NCBI RefSeq assembly: GCF_009659625.1
Contig: NZ_VOIW01000006.1
Location: 62,001 to 126,000, forward strand
Direction of reading: 5' to 3'
DNA from: Pseudomonas haemolytica
GTDB lineage: Bacteria > Pseudomonadota > Gammaproteobacteria > Pseudomonadales > Pseudomonadaceae
Length of the DNA: 64,000 nucleotides
The translations under genes were made by a program, and so were the position numbers. Position 1 is the first letter of the stretch; the number at the start of each line of letters is the position of its first letter. The notes under the pieces are model-generated. The model made no database searches, was not told where the DNA came from, and saw nothing but the letters and a program-made list of their open reading frames with translations. Positions 15,790 through 24,506 of the stretch are shown in pieces.

Positions 15790-18063
15790 TTAAAAGTCGT
15801 AACGCACACCGAAGTTGACACCCCATGGCTGATCGACGGTTTTGCCACGGGTGTGCTCGACGTCCGCATGCAGCTTGACATTCCTGGACACCGACATCGC
15901 CACACCGCCGGCCATTTCGATACGTGAGCCGAACACGTCATTGTTAAAGCGCTCGCCGTTCACCGTGACCTTGTTGTTATGGTTGAACTCATGGGCCAGT
16001 GCGGTACGCAAGTAAGGTTGCACCACTCCACCGCTGTCCAACTGGATATTCTTGCCCACCGTGACACCGGCCTTACCCACTACCGAGGCCGAACGGTCAC
16101 CTTTGGCCTGCAGGCCGTTGTCCAGGTCATAACTCTGGGCCTGGGTGATTGCAGCGTTGAGTTGCCCGTAGGGTTCAATGAAGAAGTCGTCGTCCAAGGT
16201 GATATGTCGACCGACTTCAACCGAAGCCCCTACTGCGTTCTGGGTATAGTTGCCTTTGGCGCGTTTGCCGTCGCTCATGCTCACATTGACTTCGTTATGC
16301 AAGCGGTTGAGCTTGACTACACCGTCGAAATACAAGCCGCTCTCATCATCGAGCCAGGTGGCATAACCACCGACGTAGTAGCTGTCGACCTTGCCGCCGC
16401 CAGAGCGGTTGAGGTCGATGTCGGACGTGCTGTGGCCTGCCATCACACCGGCCACCCACTGACCATCACCACCGTACAGCGGCGTATCGATCCCCAGGGT
16501 AAAGCCTCGTTGATTTTGCGTGTAGCCACCGCCGTCCTGGTTGCCACTGACCTCGTACTTGTTACCGTAGCCGCGCATCCAGAAGCCTTCGTTGTTGCCT
16601 TGGCTGAAGCGCAGCTCACCCATGCGGGTACGCAACAAGGTCATCTCGCCGTACAACACCGTCGGTGATGTGTTGAACAACGCCATTACCGCCTTGGTGC
16701 TGTTGCTGGTTCCGCGACGGTTGGGGTCCAGGTACCAGTCGGTGTCTTCCTGCTTGAGCCCGTAGCTGTAGGCACCGACGTCAACCGTTTCGCCGACCAG
16801 GGCGAACTTGGCATCACCGCCCTGGGTGGCAACCACACGGATAGGCTCGGCAGTCACCAACTCTGACCCCGTTGCCGCCAGCAGCAGGCTGTGGTTGCCT
16901 TCGGCAATGCCGTTGACGTTGAGCAAGTCGGTCTGGCCGCTGCCAAAGTCCGTGTGCATCACAAAGGTGCCTTCGCCCGACAGGCTGTCGACATCCAGCT
17001 GATAGAACTCATCCGCACCACCAAAATGCACACTGCCGCCGGCCATTTTCAGGTCGCCGACTTCGCTGTCACCCACCAGCACCCAGTGGGAAGCGTTGTT
17101 CACGCTCAGCTCGGCGACGTTTTTTAACTGGCCGGTCAGCCAGGAGCCGTTGTTGAGCTGCAGCTTGGCGGTGCTGCCCTCTTCGACCACTACGTCACCG
17201 AACAATGTGCTTCCGTCGACATTCATGTTGGCGAAGGAACCGCCAGTGACTTCGAGGATAGTGCCGTTGCTACCGGTCAGCGTCGAGCCGTTACGTACAT
17301 GAATATCAGCTTCTGTACTTCCATAGTCATCCCCCTCGACCAGCAGTGCGGCTCCGTTTCGCCCTTCAACACTGGTACGGTCCAGAATCAAAGTACTGGT
17401 GTTGAGGTCGTCATTTTCATAACTCAGAACGACGCCGTTCGCCCCGCCACTGATGCGACTGTCTGTGGCGGTCGCGGTTGAACCCCATAACAGGATGCCG
17501 ACCCCGTCAGCATCCGTACCGTTGATCTCAGAGCCGGTGAAATTCATCTCGCTTAATCCAGCGGAGAATGCGCCACGATTAGAGCCGTTAATGGTGCTGT
17601 TGAAAACGTTAACCGTAGAGCCGCCTTCCGCCAGTGGGCTACGCCCAGCGTAAATACCCACGCCGTTGTGGTTAGTGATCGTGCTGCCGTGGATATCAGC
17701 CTGGCTGCTCTGCAGGTTGATGGCAAAGGCGGACGAACTCCTTGCCACGACCGTTGTACCGCTCAGGGTGAGCTGGGAGCCGCCGGAAGCGTGGATATCT
17801 TGAGCGTAGGTTCCAGCATTCAATGTCATCTTGCCAGCCGACACACGGGACTGCTTCAAGGTAGCGCCATTGGAGGTCAGATGAGCCCCTTTTCCTATCA
17901 CCCAGTCATCCTGGCGATGGTCCTGTCCAATGGTACGTTCCATGCCTGGGTGCAACTCGGAACGTGCTTCCACTACAGAGGCGGCCAGCATGCAAAAACC
18001 GACGACAGGCACTTGAAGCGCAAGTGCCAATGGATGCTTTTTAAAAAGTGCGTTGATACTCAT
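15790..18063 (-). CDS. Autotransporter with beta-helix passenger
   Basis: A 757-residue type V secreted protein. A long signal peptide (about 1-35, with a hydrophobic core ALALQVPVVGFCMLAASVV) is followed by a passenger rich in short Ser/Thr/Asn/Gly strands (about 40-400), such as NFTGSEINGTDADGVGILL and SNGTILEVTGGSFANMNV, the pattern of a right-handed beta-helix as in pertactin-like proteins. The C-terminal 280 or so residues form the barrel, ending in GVRYDF with the required final aromatic. It is probably a surface adhesin or displayed protein; no catalytic motif is visible in the passenger. A start 9 bases upstream (18072) is equally possible. A strong terminator follows. Confidence 0.88.
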   Translation of the reverse strand: MSINALFKKHPLALALQVPVVGFCMLAASVVEARSELHPGMERTIGQDHRQDDWVIGKGAHLTSNGATLKQSRVSAGKMTLNAGTYAQDIHASGGSQLTLSGTTVVARSSSAFAINLQSSQADIHGSTITNHNGVGIYAGRSPLAEGGSTVNVFNSTINGSNRGAFSAGLSEMNFTGSEINGTDADGVGILLWGSTATATDSRISGGANGVVLSYENDDLNTSTLILDRTSVEGRNGAALLVEGDDYGSTEADIHVRNGSTLTGSNGTILEVTGGSFANMNVDGSTLFGDVVVEEGSTAKLQLNNGSWLTGQLKNVAELSVNNASHWVLVGDSEVGDLKMAGGSVHFGGADEFYQLDVDSLSGEGTFVMHTDFGSGQTDLLNVNGIAEGNHSLLLAATGSELVTAEPIRVVATQGGDAKFALVGETVDVGAYSYGLKQEDTDWYLDPNRRGTSNSTKAVMALFNTSPTVLYGEMTLLRTRMGELRFSQGNNEGFWMRGYGNKYEVSGNQDGGGYTQNQRGFTLGIDTPLYGGDGQWVAGVMAGHSTSDIDLNRSGGGKVDSYYVGGYATWLDDESGLYFDGVVKLNRLHNEVNVSMSDGKRAKGNYTQNAVGASVEVGRHITLDDDFFIEPYGQLNAAITQAQSYDLDNGLQAKGDRSASVVGKAGVTVGKNIQLDSGGVVQPYLRTALAHEFNHNNKVTVNGERFNNDVFGSRIEMAGGVAMSVSRNVKLHADVEHTRGKTVDQPWGVNFGVRYDF

Positions 18064-18234
18064 TGCGTACATACCCGTAAATTAACTTCCCAAAGGAGCG
18101 TATTGACCGGTACCCAGCGAGAAGGGACCAAGCCTCGACGGGCCGCAGATTAGGGCGGCGGGGCGAACAGGTATGTAGGATTAATCTGTGGTTTACGAAC
18201 GAACACTGATAATAGAACGTAGGCTGACAATGAG

Positions 18235-18255
18235 AAAAAGGCGCTTCTCGCGCCT
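18235..18255 (-). terminator. Intrinsic terminator after the first Ig-like gene
   Basis: On the minus strand the arms AGGCGC and GCGCCT (18239-18255), with a 5-base loop, are followed by a short T-rich tract (18239-18235). It lies 20 bases after the stop codon of the gene ending at 18275 and separates it from the autotransporter gene. Confidence 0.75.
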
Positions 18256-18274
18256 TCCTCTCTCTATCTATGGC

Positions 18275-20299
18275 TTATGGCGTTCCAGGCCATGGCGAAC
18301 CGTCGCAATAGCCCGGACCGGCCACGACACCACGCACCAGCAGAATGGCCTCTGCCGACGTCACCGGTGAAGGGTTGAGAATTGGCACGGTATAGGAAAT
18401 AACCACAGAGCCCATGCTGTGGTTGGCCCTGTTAATAGGCTTGATATAGGTGTCGTAAGGCCCCACGGCCACCGTAAAACCTAGCTGCGCCTCTGCGAAT
18501 GAAATAGGCCCATAAGGAAATGTACCGACTGTCGCAGGAATAGGTACAGCCCCGTCGTCGTCGCTGCAACCAGTCCAATTCACCGTGATGATCATGCCCT
18601 GCTGCAGTAATGGATGAGGTGGAATCTGCACGCGAGCTTGTCTTAGCGGTGCCCGCAACGCACCACAGCGAATCTCTCCGGGAATCAGTGGTGGTCCGGG
18701 AAGTTCGGCCAGAGCCCCCTCTACGCTCGGTTTCAGAAAGGAAATGACGTTGGCATTGACGTTGATAGGCTGAGAAGGTGAAAGCGCTCGATTCTGGGTA
18801 CCGGCGATCTCAATTTCATAGTACAGCGGGATAGTGTTGTTGGCATGCCGCTGGATGTAGGGCCACGGGACCTTCATGTTGATCTCGTCGCCTGGCATTG
18901 CAGTGGCGGCAACCACGGGCTTGCTGTCCACCAGATCGTTCATGTATTTGAGGTGTAATGTAAAATCCCGGGCCGAAGGAGGTGGAAGATCACTCCACAG
19001 TTCAACGACCACATTGGCATCTAACCCATTATCGTCTTCATCGAGCTCATTTGTCTTACCCGAGCCAGCACCGGTCAGCACCGGAGGCAACAGGTTCGTG
19101 TTAACGGGGTCGGGCTTCTCTGGATAGTCTGGCCCACCCTCGGCCAAATCCAGCTCGATATTCGAGGCGGTAGGTACTCTATAAAGTGTGCCGTGACGCC
19201 TTACCGAGTACTCCACTGAAAGGTTTATAGGGCCGATGCTGGTGCCGTACAGCGCGGCAAGGGTTGCATAGGCCACATGGAAGTCATATGGCAGCGGTGA
19301 TCCCCCCAAGGGAAAGGGGCCCAGCTCTTGCGTGCCATGTGTGGTGGTCAGGTGCACGAAAAACTCGTCCGCCATGCGGTCCGCGTCATAGGTGGGAATA
19401 ATGACAAACATACCGGCAGACTTAGCCGTATCAGCTCGATCGATCAAGCGGTCCCCCGCCCCCACCAAAGACAGCGCGTCCCTGACACCCGCCACGCCCA
19501 GCGTAGGTGCGGGGGCGAGTGAAACAGTGATCGGTAGTTCGAATGAAAGATCACTCACGTTACCCGCGCGATCGACCAAACGGTATTTTAGCTTCCTGGG
19601 ACCATCGGCGGCCTCTGCCATGTCTCTGGTAAAGCGCACGACCTCATCAGGAAATACCGATCCTCGCGCAATGACCTGGCTGGCCCCTTCATATAACAAC
19701 TCCCACTCGTCCCCGGGATCGGCCCCTTCACTTGCATAGTCTGGAATGCCAAACGGTATACCGCCAGCGGCATCGAACGAAGCCAGATACGCCTCCGTGA
19801 CATTACCCGGCCAACCCGCCGGGAGCGTCAAGCGAGGCGGCACGTAAGGGAAGCTGTCGTAAGGTGCGGTACGGTCAATAACCAAAGGCACTTGTGCAGA
19901 GCCGGCTTCACTGCCCACAGCTCCCGAAGTGGTGATGACGTAACTGAAATGGTGAGCGCCCTCTGTCAATAACCGTTGCGGAATCCGGACAGAATAAGAG
20001 GCAGGAACAGCCCCAGGAAAAAAAACCGTCTCACTGCTGACATGCCCGGATTCAAAGTTACCTTTATCGTCAAGGTAAATATCCAGCACATCGGCCCTTG
20101 CGGGGTTGGTGGGGACTGGGACCCACGTCGAGGTGGGAATTTCGATGTTCAGAAACGGCTCATCCGCTTTAGCGCGAGATATCAGACCGGGATAGTTGAC
20201 CGGGTCAACCAGGCCGTCAATAGTTGCCGGATCTAATGTGATCGGTACCGCATTGATACCGGGTACTTTCCCGAGATTTTTTCTATTCCTGCTTTTCAT
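18275..20299 (-). CDS. Large Ig-like repeat protein, unknown function (paralogue A)
   Basis: A 674-residue protein I do not recognise beyond its architecture. It appears to be all-beta: segments such as GPRKLKYRLVDRAGNVSDLSFELPITV and VVISYTVP look like bacterial Ig-like or fibronectin-like strands. Despite the extracellular look there is no signal peptide; the N-terminus is basic (MKSRNRKNLGK). It ends with two Cys-containing stretches (IRCGALRAPL and GPGYCDGS). The ATG at 20299 is preceded by AGGTG. It is clearly related to the next gene upstream: shared patterns include YRL(V/Y)DRAGN, GDxLIDRAD, GSGxxNELD and a near-terminal (Y/W)DTxIxP. Base composition is lower in GC than its neighbours. 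Confidence 0.75.
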   Translation of the reverse strand: MKSRNRKNLGKVPGINAVPITLDPATIDGLVDPVNYPGLISRAKADEPFLNIEIPTSTWVPVPTNPARADVLDIYLDDKGNFESGHVSSETVFFPGAVPASYSVRIPQRLLTEGAHHFSYVITTSGAVGSEAGSAQVPLVIDRTAPYDSFPYVPPRLTLPAGWPGNVTEAYLASFDAAGGIPFGIPDYASEGADPGDEWELLYEGASQVIARGSVFPDEVVRFTRDMAEAADGPRKLKYRLVDRAGNVSDLSFELPITVSLAPAPTLGVAGVRDALSLVGAGDRLIDRADTAKSAGMFVIIPTYDADRMADEFFVHLTTTHGTQELGPFPLGGSPLPYDFHVAYATLAALYGTSIGPINLSVEYSVRRHGTLYRVPTASNIELDLAEGGPDYPEKPDPVNTNLLPPVLTGAGSGKTNELDEDDNGLDANVVVELWSDLPPPSARDFTLHLKYMNDLVDSKPVVAATAMPGDEINMKVPWPYIQRHANNTIPLYYEIEIAGTQNRALSPSQPINVNANVISFLKPSVEGALAELPGPPLIPGEIRCGALRAPLRQARVQIPPHPLLQQGMIITVNWTGCSDDDGAVPIPATVGTFPYGPISFAEAQLGFTVAVGPYDTYIKPINRANHSMGSVVISYTVPILNPSPVTSAEAILLVRGVVAGPGYCDGSPWPGTP

Positions 20300-20435
20300 T
20301 TTTTCACCTATTTTTAATTGAACCACCGTCAATTTCATAAGTGCACACGCTTACTGTGAGAAAACAATCTTCACACTCACGAAGCGCACATTTCCACCGA
20401 ACAAGAACATAGGAGCTCAATCAATATCCATGCGC

Positions 20436-22409
20436 CTAAGGTTCATCACAAAAACCCTCATCACCCGCGTTGCAGACTTTGCCGGACCCGGCAGATGTCC
20501 GATCAATTCGGAGCAAACGATCGGTCGATTTACCGAAAGGCACTCCATTGCGGAGCAAAACATAACGGGCCAGCGCCGATGCATAAGTGCGCATCGGCTC
20601 GATTTTTGTATCCCAAGGCAAAACCGTCACCAGCACACCGATGGCCACGCGTTCTGGCGTGTCTAAAAATACCGTGGCAAAAAAGTCTGTATGTTCTATA
20701 GGAAGGCCGCTGCCGTTGTTTGTGGAGTAGCCCTCCCAACTAAACTGAATCTCATCGTTTAACTGGAAAGCCTCATCAGGCGGTACGCTCCAGATCACCC
20801 CCCTGCAAATAGACGGTATGGAATCACACGTCAAATACTTGGCCCCCCCCAGCAACGTATTTATAACTTCCGGCGGCGTCAGTACGATCAAGGGTTCAAT
20901 ATGTACATTGACTAACGTATTGGATGAATCCTGTTCATTGACTCCATTACTCGTTACATAAAACACTGGAAGTTCTGGATCGTTGCCGCCGGCAACAATC
21001 ACGCTGCCAGGTACGTCCGGTAAAAATCTCACCGGTTGGTTGAATACATCTGTTGCCTGAACATCGTAGTGAGCAACCGCCCCCATTGCCCCCCAATGAA
21101 GCGTCAATCGCTCTCCAGCCTGAGGGTCTAAATACAACTGTACCCACACCTGGGCGCCCAGCACCTCATCCCGGTTATCCAGTTCATTATGCAAACCAGA
21201 GCCTAACCCGAAGACATCTACCCGCGACAAGGTGCCATTAAGCCTGGCCGGCGCATTAGCGTGATCCTGCCCCGCGATGGTCAAGTCCACCCAAAAGAGT
21301 TCGGAGGGCGATGGGACTGGAGTAATGCCAGGGCGGTGAATTTCATAACTTACGCGTACCTGTTCACGCGCCAACGTACCCGGTGGACGCAAAATGCTCC
21401 ACGGTATATTCACCCAAAATGGAAAGCCTGTGATGGGTTGCGGCGGTAGTACCTGGCGACCGTCCCAAATGAATACAACGTTATCTCCCGGGGCAAAATC
21501 ATCGTATTCGGACGGGATTCCCGCTTCGACCGTCGCTCGCGCATCTGCGCGATCAATCAACGCGTCACCGTACGCCGGCGGGCGGATCTGGGGGCGAGGG
21601 AGGTTATTAGGCAGAGGTATTAGATCGACTTGAAAACTCAGCGGAGCGCTTAGACCGGAAAAGTTACCGGCACGGTCATAGAGGCGATATTGCAGATGGT
21701 TGCTACCGTTTCTCAGATTGCGAAACAGATGCGCAGGAACGCGCAAGATCAGTGCTTCATCAGTGAATACAAACGTCACTCGGTCTTTCTGAATCGCAGG
21801 AACCGGCGGCACATTATGATCCAAGTAGTATCCGACCTGATCCCATCCTTGCCTACCGATATAATCCGGTACAAGGAACTCTATGAACGGGTTAGCTGCA
21901 AGCACCGCCTCCGTGATACCCGTCAGAGCGATATCCGGATCTACGAATTCAGCGTGGTCGTCAGCGTCAGCAAATCGCGGGGCATTATTGTCAACGGTCA
22001 ACGTCGACGGATTGGAAGGTGTTACAAAACCGCTCTCGTCCTCAATCGTAAAATAGAGTTGAACCACTGCATCAATTTCACGCATGTAGTCATCGGGTAC
22101 ATACAGCGAATAAGGGAAGTCAGCAGGGTCCAAGGGACCGGTAAAGGGGTGCTCGTCTGCCAGTACATCAATACCCCGTATGCGCCACCAGAGCTTGAGG
22201 GTCTCGACTCTGCCAGGTGACGGTCCGGGTATCCACTGCGGAATGCGGCATTGCAACGGGACCAATGACACCGCAAGAGGAATCAACCCTTCAGGATCAG
22301 TTGGGTCTACGCCCACGATCTCTTCAAAATCACCATGCATTGCAACGGCTCCGCCCCCGGCGTGTAGCACTACGCTCTGGTGCGATACGAATGGGTTAGA
22401 ACTGGACAT
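20436..22409 (-). CDS. Large Ig-like repeat protein, unknown function (paralogue B)
   Basis: A 657-residue relative of the downstream gene, in tandem and on the same strand with a 136-base gap. It shows the same order of landmarks: a first domain with proline-rich edges, LQYRLYDRAGNFSGLSAPLSF near the middle, GDALIDRADARATVEAG, FGLGSGLHNELDNRDE, and a C-terminal PWDTKIEP. Two Cys pairs occur late (CDSIPSIC, and a final CNAGDEGFC). There is no signal peptide. The ATG at 22409 has a good CAGGAG ribosome-binding site; a longer frame begins at 22442 without one. GC content is visibly low (22 of 60 bases G or C at 20881-20940). Function is unknown; export by a non-Sec route, or a structural role, is conceivable. 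Confidence 0.75.
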   Translation of the reverse strand: MSSSNPFVSHQSVVLHAGGGAVAMHGDFEEIVGVDPTDPEGLIPLAVSLVPLQCRIPQWIPGPSPGRVETLKLWWRIRGIDVLADEHPFTGPLDPADFPYSLYVPDDYMREIDAVVQLYFTIEDESGFVTPSNPSTLTVDNNAPRFADADDHAEFVDPDIALTGITEAVLAANPFIEFLVPDYIGRQGWDQVGYYLDHNVPPVPAIQKDRVTFVFTDEALILRVPAHLFRNLRNGSNHLQYRLYDRAGNFSGLSAPLSFQVDLIPLPNNLPRPQIRPPAYGDALIDRADARATVEAGIPSEYDDFAPGDNVVFIWDGRQVLPPQPITGFPFWVNIPWSILRPPGTLAREQVRVSYEIHRPGITPVPSPSELFWVDLTIAGQDHANAPARLNGTLSRVDVFGLGSGLHNELDNRDEVLGAQVWVQLYLDPQAGERLTLHWGAMGAVAHYDVQATDVFNQPVRFLPDVPGSVIVAGGNDPELPVFYVTSNGVNEQDSSNTLVNVHIEPLIVLTPPEVINTLLGGAKYLTCDSIPSICRGVIWSVPPDEAFQLNDEIQFSWEGYSTNNGSGLPIEHTDFFATVFLDTPERVAIGVLVTVLPWDTKIEPMRTYASALARYVLLRNGVPFGKSTDRLLRIDRTSAGSGKVCNAGDEGFCDEP

Positions 22410-22578
22410 GCTTTTCGCTCCTGCGTCATCGCGATTACGCATGAATTAGATACTGTATTGCGCAATGTGGTAACTGTCAGAACTAACAGGTAGGCAATAC
22501 CATCCGTCGCCTGGCAGACCGGCCGCGGTACGCAATTTGCTGACAGACGCTTGACGTGTCAGCCGAGTTGGTGTCTTC

Positions 22579-22592
22579 TGAAACCGGTTTCA
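22579..22592. promoter_or_regulatory. PtxS operator upstream of ptxS
   Basis: The perfect 14-base palindrome TGAAACCGGTTTCA is the known PtxS binding site of Pseudomonas. It lies 48 bases before the ptxS start and 22 bases downstream of a TTGACG (22551-22556) that could be a -35 box, so occupancy would block the ptxS promoter (autorepression). Confidence 0.92.
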
Positions 22593-22639
22593 GTCACTCA
22601 AACTGTCAACCACACCTCCAATAAGAAAGGCCCGTCACC

Positions 22640-23656
22640 GTGACTCCATTTTCCGCCGCCCAGCGCAGCCGCGTGACCATGCTCGACGTCGCCGAACACG
22701 CCGGCGTATCCAAGGCCAGCGTGTCGCGCTTTATCGGCGATGACCGCGCCCTGCTCTCCGATGCCATCGCCCTGCGCATCGAACACGCCATCGATGAACT
22801 CGGCTATCGCCCCAACCAGATGGCCCGCGGCCTCAAGCGTGGGCGCACGCGCTTGATCGGCATGCTGGTGGCCGATATTCGCAACCCCTATTCCATTGCC
22901 GTGATGCACGGCGTCGAAACCGCCTGCCGCCAGCACGGCTACAGCCTGGTGGTGTGCAATACCGACCGCGATGACGAACAGGAGCGCCAGCATCTGGCGG
23001 CGCTGCGCTCGTACAACATCGAAGGGCTGATTGTGAATACCCTCGGCCATCACCTCGACCAACTGCTGGAACTGCAACGGGAAATGCCCCTGGTGCTGGT
23101 GGACCGCAAGGTCGAGCCGTTGCACAGCGACCTGGTGGGCCTGGATAACCCGGCGGCGGTGCGTATCGCAGTGGAACACCTTGAGCAGCAGGGTTACCGC
23201 GACGTGTTGCTGGTGAGCGAGGCCACCGATGGCACCAGCTCACGCCTGGAGCGCCTGGAGAGTTTTCAGGCCGAGATTGCCCAGCGTCCCCGTTTGACGG
23301 GCGCCGTGGTTGAACTGGACGGCGAGTTGGAAAACCGCCTACGCATCTTTCTGGCCCAACCCGGCCCCAAGGCGCTGTTTTGTGCCAACGGCGTGGCTGC
23401 GCTGGCCTGTACGCGGGCGCTGAAGAATCTTGGTTGTGACCTGTTCGGCGAAGTGGGGCTGGTCGCTCTGGATGACCTCGACTGGTACCCGCTGGTGGGC
23501 ACTGGCATCACCGCCCTCGCCCAGCCGACGCAAGCGATTGGTGCCAGCGCTTTCGACTGTTTGCTCAAGCGCTTGCGCGGCGACACCGCACCGACCCGCA
23601 CCCTGGATTTTTTGCCCGAGCTGATTATCCGCGGCTCCACCCAGCCCCCTGTGTGA
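22640..23656 (+). CDS. ptxS: LacI-family repressor PtxS of 2-ketogluconate genes
   Basis: A 338-residue LacI/GalR regulator. The N-terminal helix-turn-helix is visible as TMLDVAEHAGVSKASVSRFI and the hinge helix as YRPNQMARGLKRGRT. The periplasmic-binding-protein-like sensor domain begins at LIGMLVADIRNPYS. It represses the kgu operon and itself and is released by 2-ketogluconate; this is known for the P. aeruginosa and P. putida proteins. The start is GTG at 22640, supported by AAAGG upstream and by agreement with the family's N-terminus; the next in-frame ATG (22679) would remove the residues just before the DNA-binding helix. Both predicted operators (22579 and 23697) flank it. Confidence 0.92.
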   Translation: MTPFSAAQRSRVTMLDVAEHAGVSKASVSRFIGDDRALLSDAIALRIEHAIDELGYRPNQMARGLKRGRTRLIGMLVADIRNPYSIAVMHGVETACRQHGYSLVVCNTDRDDEQERQHLAALRSYNIEGLIVNTLGHHLDQLLELQREMPLVLVDRKVEPLHSDLVGLDNPAAVRIAVEHLEQQGYRDVLLVSEATDGTSSRLERLESFQAEIAQRPRLTGAVVELDGELENRLRIFLAQPGPKALFCANGVAALACTRALKNLGCDLFGEVGLVALDDLDWYPLVGTGITALAQPTQAIGASAFDCLLKRLRGDTAPTRTLDFLPELIIRGSTQPPV

Positions 23657-23688
23657 GTGGCACCGCCGCTTCCACATTGTGTTCTGCA

Positions 23689-23710
23689 TATAAAAATGAA
23701 ACCGGTTTCA
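23689..23710 (+). promoter_or_regulatory. kgu operon -10 box and PtxS operator
   Basis: A TATAAA hexamer (23689-23694) is followed by a second perfect TGAAACCGGTTTCA palindrome at 23697-23710, 13 bases before the kguE start codon. The operator would cover the transcription start, which fits repression by PtxS in the absence of 2-ketogluconate. Confidence 0.88.
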
Positions 23711-23723
23711 GAGGTAAACAACA

Positions 23724-24506
23724 ATGCATAAATACCCCGTGTCCATCAGCCTTTCCAGCTACGGCGCCGACCTCGTACGCCAGCAAGGCCAATTGAGTTT
23801 TGTCGCGTTACTCAGCGCCGCCGGTGCACAGCGCATCGAATGGCGTGAAGAGCTACTGACCAGTGAACACCCCGCCACACTGGCCCAGGCCGCCGCCGAG
23901 CAGGGCCTGGACAGCGTGTTTTCGTCGCCCCTGGAGCTCTGGGTCGCCGGCCGCGCCCAGCCCAACGCCGAGCTCGCCGCAACCCTGGACCGCGCGCAAG
24001 CCTTCGGTTCGGGCTGGCTGAAAGTCTCCCTCGGCTACTTCACCGACACCAACGACCTTGAAAGCCTGCACGCCCTGCTCAATCGCCACCCGGTCAAGCT
24101 GCTGGTGGAAAACGACCAGACCCTGCATGGCGGGCGCATCGAACCGATGCAACGGTTTTTCACTGAAGTCGAGCGCCTGGGTTTGCCGGTGAAAATGACC
24201 TTCGACATCGGCAATTGGCAGTGGCAGGACCAATCCGCACTCACCGCCGCACGCCTGCTGGGCCGCCATGTGGATTACCTGCACTGCAAGGCCGTAGCCC
24301 GCCGCGACGATGGCAAGCTCGTGGCCTTGCCGCCCGGCGCCACCGACTTGCATCTGTGGGAACAACTGCTCAAGCACATGACTCAAGGTATTACCCGAGC
24401 GGTGGAATTTCCATTGCAGGGCGATGACTTGATCGAGGTCACCGCGCAGCAGGTCGCCACCCTCGCCCACCTTGGCCAACCCCGTGTGGAGAACGCCCAT
24501 GTCTGA
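23724..24506 (+). CDS. kguE: KguE, TIM-barrel sugar epimerase/isomerase-like protein
   Basis: A 260-residue xylose isomerase-like TIM-barrel protein. Characteristic barrel-edge segments include GAQRIEWREELL, KLLVENDQTLHGG and MTFDIGNWQWQ, with acidic and histidine residues at strand ends that could bind a metal. It is the first gene of the 2-ketogluconate operon; its exact step is not well defined in the literature I know, though it is labelled an epimerase. The ATG is preceded by GAGG and follows the PtxS operator directly. It overlaps kguK by 8 bases, so translation is coupled. Confidence 0.88.
   Translation: MHKYPVSISLSSYGADLVRQQGQLSFVALLSAAGAQRIEWREELLTSEHPATLAQAAAEQGLDSVFSSPLELWVAGRAQPNAELAATLDRAQAFGSGWLKVSLGYFTDTNDLESLHALLNRHPVKLLVENDQTLHGGRIEPMQRFFTEVERLGLPVKMTFDIGNWQWQDQSALTAARLLGRHVDYLHCKAVARRDDGKLVALPPGATDLHLWEQLLKHMTQGITRAVEFPLQGDDLIEVTAQQVATLAHLGQPRVENAHV

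Noticed and set aside
18275..22409. A transposon or genomic island with defined ends
   Set aside because: The lower GC suggests transfer, but I found no integrase, transposase, tRNA or flanking direct repeat.
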